Positions 11,082 through 22,611 of a DNA stretch of 64,000 bases are shown here, piece by piece. Position numbers and translations under genes: made by a program. The notes below the pieces were generated by a model. It saw only the letters and a program-made list of their open reading frames with translations, searched no databases and was not told the DNA's origin. The stretch lies in contig BCIV01000002.1 of assembly GCA_001600055.1 (NCBI GenBank), forward strand, positions 686,287 through 750,286. The letters are read 5' to 3'. The DNA is from Filobasidium wieringae (lineage: Eukaryota > Basidiomycota > Tremellomycetes > Filobasidiales > Filobasidiaceae). Positions within the stretch are counted from its first letter, which is position 1; each line of letters starts with the position of its first letter.

Positions 11082-11565
11082 ATGTCTGACGACGCTCGTG
11101 GACCTCAGCAGGGAGCTGTAAGCCTTTCACTCCTCTCTTCATCAGTCTCTGCCACTTACATCGTTCATCCCCTCATAGTCCAACCCTGAGACTCATCTCA
11201 CCAAGGACGGTCAGCCCGACAAGCGATTCAAGGAGAACGGCGGAGGCCAGGACAACCAGGGGTACATCACCGACAAGGGCGATGGTACTTCTTCTCTCGT
11301 CACCGAGAAGGGTCAGTCTTCCACCGATCAATACAAGTCAGTCACTTTTCCTCTTACGCTCGTTTCACATTCCACGACCCATAGCTGATTGAACGTGGTT
11401 CTTCTGGCCAGGCCTTCTGAGCACGATGGAAAGAAGCAGGATGGAACCGACGACAAGAGGATGTCTTCCGACCACGGATTTGGGTCGAGCGAGGGAGCAG
11501 ACCCTCACGAAGCTGGAAAGAAGGGAGGAGAATCGTCCTACGAGAATGGACGATTGACCACTTAA
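11082..11565 (+). CDS. Small hydrophilic stress-type (hydrophilin/LEA-like) protein
   Basis: Three exons: 11082-11117, 11179-11336, 11412-11565 (115 residues). The protein is almost free of hydrophobic residues and rich in Gly, Asp, Lys, Ser and Gln. It contains HLTKDGQPDKRFKENGGG and, near the C-terminus, DPHEAGKKGGESS, which resembles the KGG motif of stress-induced bacterial and fungal con-10/LEA-like proteins. Such proteins protect macromolecules during desiccation or osmotic stress, but no activity can be read from this sequence. The strong TATA box upstream fits inducible expression. The family is inferred from composition and one motif only. Confidence 0.7.
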
Positions 11566-11827
11566 GATTCGTGTCTAGTGTTTCAACCTCAATGTGTATC
11601 TGTTAGCCAATAAATTAAGAAAGTGAAATGAAATGGAATTGGACAACCGCTACCTTACAAGGTGTATGGGGACCTCTCAACGACCGTTATGGGGGTGGAG
11701 GTCACCCAATATCCTGATATCCAGTAGAACGATCAGCATGTCCCCCGAGAACGGGTATCGTTTCATATTCGCTGCTATCATCTACAATATGTAATAGCTC
11801 GATCTGCCTGACAAATCATCACATTCC

Positions 11828-13013
11828 TTATCGCTTGATGATGTTCACTCCTTTCCTTCCTACATAGCTCAGACCACTCCAAATTGTTGTACCTGCTACT
11901 ACCAATCTGCCGAGACGAAGCAGATCAGCTTGGCCCACACGTCAGACCTGATATAACGGGATAATGGACTCACTGTAACCCTTGCAGACCCAGGGTGATA
12001 TCCATTCCTAACAGAGGACTGACCGTAGTCACTCCCATGAGTAGCAGTTGTAGAGCCGTGTTGTATTTACTGATCTGAGTCGGCTTGACCTCTGCGCTTG
12101 GGATCCCAAAGTCCCAGTACCTCGCAAAGGTCTTGGGAGGTGGTAAGGAGATGTATCTGAAATAGAAGGCGGAGAGGGAAAGCAGAACGTCTCGACCGAG
12201 AATGAGGACGGCGAGGGGGACTATGGTGGAAAAACGAAGGCTCCGTGAGCGAGCGACATGAATATGGGAAACGAAGAAGAGCACGAACCTGGAAGGAGTC
12301 CTTTATACGCTAGAGTGACGACCAAGGTCGTCATGAGCGTCTTGTCCGCCGCGGGATCTAGAATCGTACCGAACACCGAACGCATGTTGAACTTTCTTGC
12401 GATCCACCCGTCGAGCTATAGCGATTCAGCATCCCGGAGAGCCCCCGAGTGAGCTTCTTCTCCGGTAGACAAGACGAGCCGAACGAATGCTCACCCAATC
12501 GCTGAATCCACATGCGACGAGTAAAACCGTAGCATACTCGAATTGCCCTTTCACCACACAGTAGCCTAGGACGGGGCATGCTAGTATACGCATAGTGGTC
12601 AAAGCATTTGGGATGGTCCATGGCGACTCTCGGAGTTCGGGTTCGGTCGAGACCACCGTGTTCTCCTCGGCCGGCTGATAAAGAGAAGTACGGTTTAGGC
12701 TCTGAAGATCAACCCGGTTACTTTATTGCCCACTTACACTTCTAGGGAAAGGAGGTGGTGTAGGAGAAGATGCGAACGAGCGGACCGACCCTAAGATTCC
12801 ACTCTTGCGTCCATACTTGTAATCCCTTCGGATCCTTCTAGAAAGGGCTTGTCTAACATCGATCATGCTATCGCTCGATATCTGCACTGAGCGAGAGGAA
12901 GTGGAACGACAGAAGAGGAAAGCATAGCCGGGAGGAGGTGATGCTTGCTCGGCGCGACAACGGGTCCCCACCCGGACAGGCCGAAGAATATTCCTAGCAG
13001 ATAACAAGCTCAT
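11828..13013 (-). CDS. CRD1: Cardiolipin synthase (CDP-alcohol phosphatidyltransferase family)
   Basis: Five exons: 13013-12738, 12674-12495, 12415-12289, 12220-11974, 11906-11828 (302 residues). Joins CDP-diacylglycerol and phosphatidylglycerol into cardiolipin in the mitochondrial inner membrane. The spliced protein carries the complete CDP-alcohol phosphotransferase signature D-x2-D-G-x2-A-R-x8-G-x3-D-x3-D as SDWLDGWIARKFNMRS then FGTILDPAADK. Also NALTTMRI before it, LAVLILGRDVLL, and SKYNTALQLLLMG afterwards. The C-terminal TTIWSGLSYVGRKG matches the end of fungal Crd1. The first ~90 residues are Arg/Ser rich and acid-poor (MSLLSARNILRPVRVG), consistent with a mitochondrial presequence. 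The alternative, PGS1, has a different (PLD) fold. Confidence 0.93.
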
Positions 13014-13152
13014 GACAGAACAGACTGATGCAGACTCGATCCGTGACTAGCAGCCATATCCTTATCGCGAGCTCTAGCCATCCCTTTACCGGTACAGTAT
13101 CACCTAGAAACAGTTCCGTCCATGGCCTACCTCAAGTCTACGCTCAGAATTA

Positions 13153-13181
13153 CTGTACGCGACATAAATGTTGTCCCTTTT
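13153..13181 (+). repeat. Left terminal inverted repeat of the MITE
   Basis: 29 bp starting CTGTACGCGACA and ending TTGTCCCTTTT, preceded by TA. Confidence 0.8.
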
Positions 13182-13788
13182 CATTTTCGCTTATGTAATC
13201 AGTTTACTTTCAAAAGTGTCCCTTTTAGCCTCGGGACACGGGTCATCTGTCCCTTTTTTTCGTCTACGGCAAACTTTTTTCTCAACACAGGGACAAATTT
13301 TCCCATGGTCTTCTACGGGGGATTTTTTTCCAAGATATGGGGACATGTTGTCCCTTTTCAGTACCATGTTTATACCAGCTTGTCGTTGTGCTTTAAATTT
13401 ATGTACATCATCACTAATTCTGTCTCTCTCCTGTCTCCCTTCCAACACCCAATGCTTGGTGCATGGGTCTTGTGCGGCATGCGTAACATGCCAGCTGAAC
13501 AGACACCAGATGGAACTGTACTAGCAAGACCTGTTCACATTATAACCTGAATGTAAACATTGTTATACATATTTAATGATCGTTCTTTATCATTCAACCT
13601 ACTTCTCTGGCTCTTAGCTCAACATACAAGGACAGGCAAAGATTTCTATGCAAATCAAGTATGACACTGATACCAAGAACATGTCTAAAAATAGCACAAA
13701 TTTTGAAAAAAACTATTCGTTGCAGTACATGTCCCTTTTTTTTTTGGGACAGGGGACATCTGTCCCTTTTCCGGTCGGGACGCGGGAC

Positions 13789-13817
13789 AAAAGGGACAAC
13801 ATCTTTGTCGCGTACAG
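13789..13817 (-). repeat. Right terminal inverted repeat of the MITE
   Basis: Reverse complement of the left repeat with two substitutions, followed by TA. Confidence 0.8.
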
Positions 13818-13819
13818 TA

Positions 13820-14123
13820 GGCATTTCCTCTTCAAATGATACAGGCGTAGCGGTCTTAGTGTTCAATGGATCAGTGATCAGTGAGCTATGCTGCATACTG
13901 CATACATATTACATATTACATATATGAACACGGGGTCGAGAAGTTAGAAGTGAGAGGAGTATACATAGAAGGTAATTATGCTCTAAGTTATCGGTGAGAG
14001 GGCGATTGGGTCCTTTCAATGTTCTGGAACGCATCGATCGATATACCTGGCTCTATGTTTTCAAGCTTTCAAGCTTTTAACACGCGGAGCCAGTTCCCTC
14101 GCATTAGCCTCCGTGTCGCTTAT
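13820..14123. other. Spacer between MITE and FunK1 kinase
   Basis: AT-rich 3' flank of the kinase gene. No feature seen. Confidence 0.3.
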
Positions 14124-17100
14124 TTAATTTGCGACCTCAACGAGGGCAGTCTTCACCAGAGCTGATGGCTCTGGCAGTTGGGAGACGACTTGGGCCATCG
14201 CTCCCGAGTGGTACAAGAAGCACTTGTGCTCAATATCGGTGATCATTGGTCCTATCTCCTGCCGCTTCAATCGCTCGAGGTCTTTTCGTGCCCGACGAAT
14301 CTGGCGAGCCAGATCTTGTATCAGGCGTCGTGCCGCCTCGAACTGCGGGAAGCCGTCTGCTTTCGATATGATTTCTCCCATCAACTAAAACGAAATCGAT
14401 TGTCAAGACAACGACCGGATGCGAGATATCTGACTTCAACCAGCCTGCACATCACTCACGGCATTCAAATCACCTTCCCAATTTGTCTTCTTGTCTATGG
14501 GATTACACAATATCCGAGCTGAATTTTGCGGCGGGCCTTGCAGGAAGTAACCAAACTACACATGATAGACTCAGCTTGATTATCCTAAACACGACGGGGT
14601 GGAGCGGCGAACCTGAAAACACAAGCAGTACAGCTTGGATTCCAAATCGCTCGTGTAGCGATGTAGGATGTGGGCTTCGAGTTTCTCCTGAGCCTCACGG
14701 AGATTATCCAAGGCATACGCTATTTCTTGGGGGTCCCCTTCTGCCTCGTTATACCTGGCATGTTCTGTCTGCCTGACTTCTACCGTCTGCGCAAGTTGCC
14801 CTCCCATCAAAGAATCCAGACACTGGAAATAACGATTCGCCGATCGGCCATCCTCTTTACATGCTTCCTTGTGTTCTTGTATACAGGTTGGAAGCCGACG
14901 TGGTTCTCCAGCGTAAGCAGCATTCCCAAAGTCCATCAAGAGTCCCCAGTAGGAGTTCGATGCTGGGTCTCTGCGAGCCATGATGTTCCCCAAGTTGAGG
15001 TCTCTGTGATGCACGCCCAGACACGAGCAGTAGTGCAAGCTGCGAGACACGTCAGCGTAAATCGAGAGCATCTGTTTCAAGTTAAGATCTGGGATGTCGG
15101 GTATCTTGATCTCGGGGTCGCCTTTCGTATGGATGACGACCAATACCTTCTCTTGAAAATGATCTATCCTTCCTCCCTGTGAAAAGAAGGCCCTGAACGG
15201 ACAAAGCCAAGGGTTATCTGGCATCGATATTCCGAGAGGATTTGGAAAACGTTTCTTCACGTCTGCAAACCCAGAGATTTGCGAAATCAGATCCGGTCTC
15301 GATGCGACAGTCTGTCTGTTCGCGTTTGGGAACGAAACGTGAGGCTCATGGTGCGCCAGCAAGTCCAAGATGCGGAACTCGTGCTCCGCGAGACTTTTCT
15401 CGAGCCATACGGCCTTGCTCACTACGGGAACTTCACCCCCATCGGTCATCATGTAACCAGCCGTGATCGCAGTACGCCCCCCTACTAGAACGTTCCGCCT
15501 CAAGATGACACCGTTCTTGAACACTTTGGGAGGCGTTGATGATTCTTCTCTCACTCTCCAGGTACGCTCGATTCGATCCTCGTTACGACCGGGATACCAT
15601 ACAGGTATAGATGCAGGTGGCTGCCACTGCGGAAGCACTTGCTCAACGGGATTGAGAAGATAGAGAAGCATCTTCGCCAAATCTTCATGATGGTCCTCGT
15701 TAGCAACATCAATCAAGCGTGATGAAGCGTACCACTCAGGTGTAATGAACCAAGAACGAATGCGAGAGCCGTTCCAGGAAAAAGTCATAACAGGTCCAGC
15801 GATGGGGTGGGTTTGAACGATACGACTCTTTTGATTGAAGACCCATTCAAACAATGCGCATGCTGATCTATCATCCACTACTCACGGCGTATTTCATCAT
15901 CTTCAAAATGGATCCTTCGAAGTTCATATCGCTTGACGAGTTGACTTTGCCTTCACCAATATTCGAGACTTCGTGGTTGTTATAATGCGCCTGATTGTGT
16001 TTCGGATCGAAAACAGACCTTCTGCCTACTTTCAGAACGATAATACTTGGTCTATCCTTACCATTCTCGTTGAAGTCGATCGAGTCAGCTGGGGAAGCCG
16101 GACTGTCGCCTACCCAATGGTAAAGGTTTTCGTAGCTTGATCCGATGACGGCCCTAGATACGCCGTTGAAGAGCTCGCATAATCGTAGAGATCGAACACT
16201 TTCACCTTTTTCTACTGAAACACCAGTTACTCCGAGAAGCTCGGCTAGCTCTTCAGATGAATAAGATTTGCCAGTTCGAAAGTTCGCAAGCTGCTTCACT
16301 CCAATTGGATCCTTGAGATAATTTATAGCTTCTTGAAAAACAGAGTCAAAGGAACTCGAATCCGGTTCAAAGTCGACGAAATTGGGTAAGAATTTGTCTT
16401 GCAAATTACCACGCAACAGACCATAGTAGAGCTGTTCATTTGCAGGGTCGTATCCGCTCGAGGATGACTCCAGGTGATCCGATGACGTGGTCTCTGTTAT
16501 ACCCTGACGCTCGCCAGCCAACCTACTTGAGAGGGATCCTTCGTGGGAGGTAGGCGCGCTGTGCATAGCTTCGACGGCTATTTGAGTGATCTCAGTCTGC
16601 TCTACAGCTCGTTCTTTTTCATGTTCAACCTTCACTTCACGGCCTTCGTTCCCCTTTGCATCTCCTGTTACTTCGGAACCAGGGAATTTGTTCTTGAACC
16701 CTCCCCGTTTGAGCTCTTGATTAGGGTGACAAGATATAACAACCCCTCTGGCTTTTTCAAAAGCTAAAACTAATGCTCACCGCATGCGTATCGCAACCCA
16801 AAAAGCAGATCCATACTCATCCATACAGCTTCACTCTGGGGAACGCCTATGGTCCGTTTCCTCTTGTGTCCCTTCGTACCGTACTTTGCTTTTTTGTGGT
16901 CAAACGAGCAACCTATATCACGAAGAAGGGTTTGTGGATCTAGAAGTTCTGCTGCATTCCTCACATATGGCTTGATGACAGAGAAACCCGCCCGGCCGTT
17001 CTTGACGGTGGCACTTTGATGGGAATAGGGGTTCATTTCTCTGTCACCTTCAGCCAGTCTCTTCCTTATGCCTGTCAAATGTGAGAGATCTAGATTGTAC

Positions 17101-17150
17101 GTTGTACCTAACAATAGGACATGTAGGACATTTGCTTCCGAAGTATGCAT
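14124..17150 (-). CDS. FunK1-type (fungal-specific) protein kinase-like protein
   Basis: Five exons fit without frame breaks: 17150-16781, 16715-15886, 15827-14613, 14555-14460, 14384-14124 (923 residues). The middle carries kinase motifs: GVHHRDLNLGNIMA (catalytic loop HRDxxxxN) and LLMDFGNAAY (DFG magnesium motif). It is preceded by the FunK1-like segment in which a predicted beta region (VMTFSWNGSRIRSWFITPEW) follows SRIVQTHP. The FunK1 family is expanded in mushroom-forming fungi and its substrates are unknown. After the kinase domain comes a helical, charged tail (QIRRARKDLERLKRQE) that may form a coiled coil. The first exon has no recognised domain, and Met at 17,036 is an alternative start. 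The 57-nt intron at 15,885-15,828 is inferred from frame. Confidence 0.75.
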
Positions 17151-17267
17151 CTATGCGTTTTGCATTATTCTACAATGCATGTTGGGAATTGGACCGCTAT
17201 GCTACTGTTGCCACCACCACCTACAACTCCTGCCTGCCGACTTGTTCCGCATGATGTATGAGGGTGT

Positions 17268-20200
17268 TTAGGACAATACAGCGATGAGGTGACTTGACAA
17301 GACATCCCCCTCCTCCGCGGCCACTAGAAATATGGTCGAGGTCAAGTCATCAGTATATTCTGCGGCACTAGTGAAACCATTACTTACCTTTCAAGATCAA
17401 CTTGACAAATTCCCGGGCAACAGCCGGTTTTTCCGTTTGGAGCCGTTCTAGACTTTCCACGCTAAGCTTCCAGAGCCGAGCATCTCTTTCTACTACGACC
17501 GTAGCGTTTCTGCGGGTTCCACTCAATGCAGTCAATTCCCCCGCCACAGTTCCTGCAACCATAGTCTCTTGTAAGAGCTCGGTATGGTCTTCGTACTGAT
17601 AAGTCGCTCGTAAACAACCAGACTCGATCAAGTATAGTCCTTGTGCTTCTTCGCCTTGACTCCATAAAGTCTCGCCTGATGATACAAGCTCTGGCGTGAA
17701 ATACGGCAGGACTTGGAAGAAGAAGTCGTGTGCGTTGTCTCTGGTATGATACCCGGAAAAGGTCTGTAGAAGAAGTGGAAGGGGTTGTTTCAGGTTGATC
17801 TTGTTGGCCGCAGCAGACTTATCCTCTGTAGGGGGCGGTGTAGCGCCTGGATCATTAGAGTTAGCGTCAGTACCATACTCGACGAATAAGACTTTGTTAG
17901 ACTGACTTTGGGTTGGAAGCGTGGAGTCACCCGCTTCGGCGAGTTGCGTTCTCCGCGGGCTTTGCGAATACGATTCGCTCAATGCGAACGGTGGCTTAGC
18001 TACTGTTGGGAAATCTAAGCGCATGGGATCGAGGTCAGGACAAGGGCTGGGAAGTTTTAAGGCCTCCGATATCTACCGATTTGCCTTGAGGGTCCCTTTT
18101 GTTTCGGGATCGACTGATAGAATGCGGTGCTGGAAGTGACATTCGTTACGATTGTCCTAATATCTATGCTCGGGGTTCGAAACTATACTTACAGGTAAGC
18201 ATTCTCGCACCATTCGAGCGCTGAGTTGAGTCCATCGAAGACTTCAATCCTGGTACCTTCCTGATCTGCCCAAAGATCAACAGCCTGTAAGGCTTGTCCG
18301 ACCAGGCCTTCGGGGCTAGCTCCGCAAAGAATAAGAAGGACGTCTTTTTGACTAAGGAGCCGTTGTACTCGGACGAAAGCTTCAGCAGACGAATAGTCGA
18401 GACCGGCGACAAGAGCAAAGTCGACGACTACGTGAGCGACTTGTCAGCCTGTTGTGCTGCGACTGTTTATAGCATGTCATAACTGACTCAAAAATCGGAT
18501 GGGATTGTGTTCCCAAGCTGCGATATCAAGAAGTCGGCGAATTTCGTCTTCGACGCGAGTGATAGTGCCGAAAAACACTGTTTAGACGAACCCTTGAGTA
18601 CAAGGCAGGGGGTCTTGACAGTGTACTCTCACTCACAAAATCCCTGTAGCTTCATCACATACGTTTGCTTGCCGACTTCTTGTATGAACTGCCGTTGAGC
18701 GTGAGGTCTTCGTACCGTGGATTTAGCTGTCGCACCGCTGAATACAGCTCGGATGGGACGTCGGCGTGAGTTCTGAATGACGAAGAACAGCGAGGCTAGC
18801 ACTATCCCAAGTAGCAGACCTCCAACGAAATCGAAGCTGGAAGATTACTGTTCGTTAGGACAGTCCGGTCTTTTCCGATCAAGTCAACTTACACTGTCAT
18901 TCCAATTGCAATAGCCCAGATCGTAATGTACTCCATCCTGTTTACTCGGTTTCGTGTGTCCCAGATAGCTTCGGTGACGAGATCGATGCCCAGAACGAAG
19001 ATCAACGCTCCGACAACGCAAACAGCTTATATACCCGTATCAGCCACGAAGCTACTACGTAGGACAGAACCGGCTCACGAAGGTATCCGATAACGCTAGG
19101 TCCCACCGTCATGATGATCGTGGTAGCGCCAGCAAGCATGACGCCCGACAGACGAGAGCCGCCGCCGACTCGATAAAACAGTACCGTATTCACATAGCAA
19201 AGGTAGTTGGGAACTGTTCCAAGTAATCCAGCAGCCATGTTCGAGAATCCATGAGCGAGGAGTTCTCGATCGAGCTTGACATTATCCTCTTGCAGAGAAA
19301 CACCCAACGCTGGGACATTGAGAGGGACGTGCAAGATTCCAAAGAAGACGAGGGCCAATTGAGTGGGGATACAGGCCCAGAAGGCTTTCCAGTTGGTTTG
19401 CTTGAAGTCAAAGAGCGTGTAGAACGTGTACCAAGGACGAGCTTTAGTTCCGACATCGAGGACCCAGTTGTTTTCTCGCAGAGTAGCCATATCCCATCGG
19501 CCGATCGCAACCACAATGTAGAAAACGATTGGGATCATAAAAAAGTAGGCAGGGAAGATGAGTTGATGATGGAACCTGTGGGTGATGACACGTAGCAAGA
19601 TGGCGAGGGCCAGTGGTATGCCCCACAAAGCTAAAGCGTGACCGGATTCGAAGAAGAACTTTAGCGTGCTCAAGTTGTATTCGAATCCTTCCTCCTTCAG
19701 ACCGCGAGAGACCTCAAGACTAAGAACAGTTCACGTTGTTAGCACGTGTTTGTTGATCACTAACAGGCACTCACCCTGTTTCTATCAAGAAGATACCCAC
19801 ACCCCCGATGCACCTGTTGATAGCGAAGACGAGTTGTCAGAGCTTGCCGCATGATTCGGACCTGATCTGAACTCACCCAACCAGAATGTGTCTAGGGAAG
19901 TAACCGATTAGTGCGCCCAATTTGAAGGCTCCGAGGGCGAAAAACACGAGTCCTAGATGGGCGACTGGTCAGCAGTCTAGCCATTAACGAGGTGGAATAA
20001 AAGGTAAACTAACCCGTCAGTACTGCACTGAAAGCGAACGAGACCATCGTAGTTGAGATAATGGCACGATCCTGTACAATAGCGCATGTTTATCAATGCG
20101 AGTTATGTAGTGCCAGGATGAGGGATCTTACGTTGTCTCCAATCTCATCTGCAATGATATTGGTGAGAATGTGAAAGAATGGCTGATTTGGATATGGCTT

Positions 20201-21951
20201 AATACCGTCACGCGTAAATCATTACAGGCCATTCTACTCACCACCGCCTCGATCATCATGGATCCATTTCCACCCCTGCAAGTAAGCTACATTAGCCTCC
20301 GTCAACTGCTGATCGAGAAGATATCTACCTGAAGATACTGCCCCCTAAAGTATACGATAATTGACTGATGATACAGCTGATGACGACAGATATTAGTCGA
20401 TGTAAATTTGGACGACTCGAAGCTGAAGCACGTACGACATGAAGAACATAGACACTCCAATGGATCCAAAGTCTGTGAAGACGGGACTAGCAGGGAACCT
20501 GCAGAGAGCACGGTTCCTCTTAGGTTCGGGAAAAGAGAGCTCACATGAAGAGGTACCTACGTGATCATTCCATAACTGACACCATCCAATACGTTGAGCA
20601 TCAACCCGAGGATGACTGCAGGAATGTTGCTGAGCGGATCAACGACGACAGCCTGTCCGACATCCCTCCAAGTGGATTTCCTGATCGCTCCGATCGCCTC
20701 CTTGGTGCTGCTTGTGACCGAATGCAAGATTCCCGTCCCGCTTTTCTGATCTTTGGGGGGTGATCGGTCCGTTCCTGCTGACTCCTGATCAGGGGAAGAA
20801 GTTTCCGGTCTTTTCTGGTCGTTCAGAGTTTCGTAGGACCGTTGGCCTCGTTCCGACGCCTTGTCTCCCGATCGACTCGTGCTCGTGCTTCTCTCCCTTA
20901 TAGTGCCGAGCAGAGGAGTGGATTCTTCCGCGCTCTTGCCGACATCGACCATTGTCGTCCTGCGTTTTCCTGAACCTTGTTCGTCCTCTTCCATCCCCGA
21001 GGCTTTTCCACCGGGTCTGATGGTCTGGGAGGAGGAAGACAAGCTCGCCAAACTCTTGTACGTTCCCGGTCGAGGGGTGTCTTGTCCTACGGAAGAAGAT
21101 AGCGGGGAGACGTTACCGCCATCCGTCGATCTCTCTTCGTCCGACCGCGAGTTTCTCTTGGTCGGATCAGGCAGGAATCCAGCTACCCCGTTGGCTCCTG
21201 GTGCCAACGTATCCGTCCCGACGTCCCTCGCATTTTTCCCCGCCAGCGATTTCGCAGGACTAGTTCGATTCATCATGACGCTGAGAGCGCTAGGACCCGT
21301 ATGAGGTGTACTAAGTGAAGAAGAGAACGAGATGTCCTGGCGACTACTGCCCGGTGAGGTCTCGCCCTCCTGTGCGTTCCCCTCTGACCCTCTCGAAACC
21401 AAATCTACCCCACTGGCGTCCAAGATCCTGGACAATCTGGTTCCGCCGAAAGGTCTCCCCTTCTCTCTCTCCTCTTCTTCATCTTCATCCCTTCCGCCGT
21501 GTCGGCCATGGTGATTGCGATCGAAGCTACCGCCCGAGTTGTACGAGTGGGACGCCAAGGAGGCGGCGAGGTTCAAGGTATGGTCCCGGATGGCTGCGGC
21601 AGACAAGGAGCTCTGAGATGGGGAAGACCCTGATTCGGTCTCTCCCGCCAAATCGAATCGTTGACTCATGGAGTTCGAGTGATGGTGATTGGGTAGAGAC
21701 TGATTCTCGTGATCGTGATCAGGGAACCATCTCCGTTTCCCTTTGGTCGAGACTTCACTTGATCCTGGCGAGGTCGGTCGGAGGGGACGAGCCGCAGGAT
21801 CGTTTGATTGTGGTTTATCCCCGTTGGAGTTTGTATGACCTAGGGGAGGATGCTGTACGGAAGCTCTTCGAGAAGAAGAACCAGCCGGGATAGAGCTGAA
21901 CCCGGATGATACGGGGATATGAGGAGAGGCAGACGGATCTCTGGCAGGCAT
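17268..21951 (-). CDS. VSB1: SulP-family membrane transporter with STAS and cyclic-nucleotide-binding domains (YGR125W/Vsb1-like)
   Basis: A long gene with many exons. Exon 1 (21951-20561) encodes ~460 disordered Ser/Pro/Gly-rich residues and then SNIPAVILGLMLNVLDGVSY, the first SulP membrane segment. Small exons at 20.5-19.8 kb carry FPASPVFTDFGSIG, CIISQLSYTLGGS, STTMVSFAFSAVLTG and GALIGYFPRHILVG. The region 19,673-19,020 holds further membrane helices and GFSNMAAGLLGTVPNYLCY. A STAS-like domain follows (LVVDFALVAGLDYSSAEAF, about 18.45-18.2 kb). The last part is a cNMP-binding/CAP_ED fold (SSGETLWSQGEEAQGLYLIE ... GTVAGELTALSGTRRNATV). This order matches yeast YGR125W, a vacuolar membrane protein linked to basic amino acid uptake, rather than plasma-membrane sulfate permeases. 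A final exon ending at 17,268 is inferred from a GTAAGT donor. Confidence 0.85.
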
Positions 21952-22611
21952 GGTGGTATGGATATCTGCTGTCTAACACGGTTCTTGCCCGTTTTTCATA
22001 TAATCAGATGATCTCTTGATGATTCTAGTGGCAGCCGAGCTGATCGCGGATTTCCTTTCGGGTTGGCGATTGTGATGAGCCGGTGATGAGAATGATGTGC
22101 GTGAACGTTGAAACGGATAATGACGTCGGTTGGCGGAACTAGCAGGTGGAAGTCTGCGGTTTCGCTTGTCGAGGCCGGATCTTCGGTCCAGGGAAAGTGG
22201 ACTGGGCGGATCTCTGTCTCTAGGCAAGGTGAAGAAGCTACCAGCGTCGAGGAGGCAGGAGAGTGACGTGGCGGTGAGAAGGATGCGAGCTGTTTCCCCT
22301 GTTCGAGACGATTTGATAGCAGTTTTGCAGGTTTAGACCAATAGAATGAGAAATGAAGTGACCACCGATAACGGCATTTAACCGAACGGCGCCCGATCAC
22401 GGCATGTGGCTTGGAGTGTCGATCGGCGAGCCTGACATCTTTCCGGCTTCACCACTCGAGACCGCATATCCACTCATCCTCGCTTCTCGCTCAGCCAACA
22501 ACCGTCGACTGGTTTCACTCGACAGCGACGACGTCAAGAACAATCAGCTGGCACCACTGCCGACCACGCTCACAGGCAGAGAGAACCTCACCTCCCGCAG
22601 GTAGATCGCAA
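21952..22611. other. Divergent intergenic region VSB1/PIN gene
   Basis: About 660 bp between two divergent starts. Short open frames lack motifs. No element could be named. Confidence 0.35.

Larger units (their letters stand above)
13153..13817. mobile_element. MITE-like DNA element with 29-bp terminal inverted repeats and TA target duplication
   Basis: The ends are inverted copies of one sequence: CTGTACGCGACATAAATG plus TTGTCCCTTTT at 13,153-13,181, and its reverse complement at 13,789-13,817, with 2 differences in 29 bases. TA dinucleotides flank both ends (13,151-13,152 and 13,818-13,819), as expected for Tc1/mariner-type insertion. The interior repeats the motif TGTCCCTTTT in both orientations several times and has no transposase-like frame, so it appears non-autonomous (665 bp). 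It lies between CRD1 and the FunK1 kinase and interrupts no recognised gene. Confidence 0.8.

Noticed and set aside
10706..11089. Plus-strand 127-codon frame in the promoter of the hydrophilic-protein gene
   Set aside because: Spans the TATA box and 5' leader of the real gene and shows no domain.
13122..13550. 142-codon frame inside the MITE
   Set aside because: Pyrimidine-rich repeat sequence without transposase or other motifs.
17268..21951. Assignment as a plasma-membrane sulfate permease (SUL1/2)
   Set aside because: The C-terminal cNMP-binding domain and long N-terminus match the YGR125W/Vsb1 group instead.
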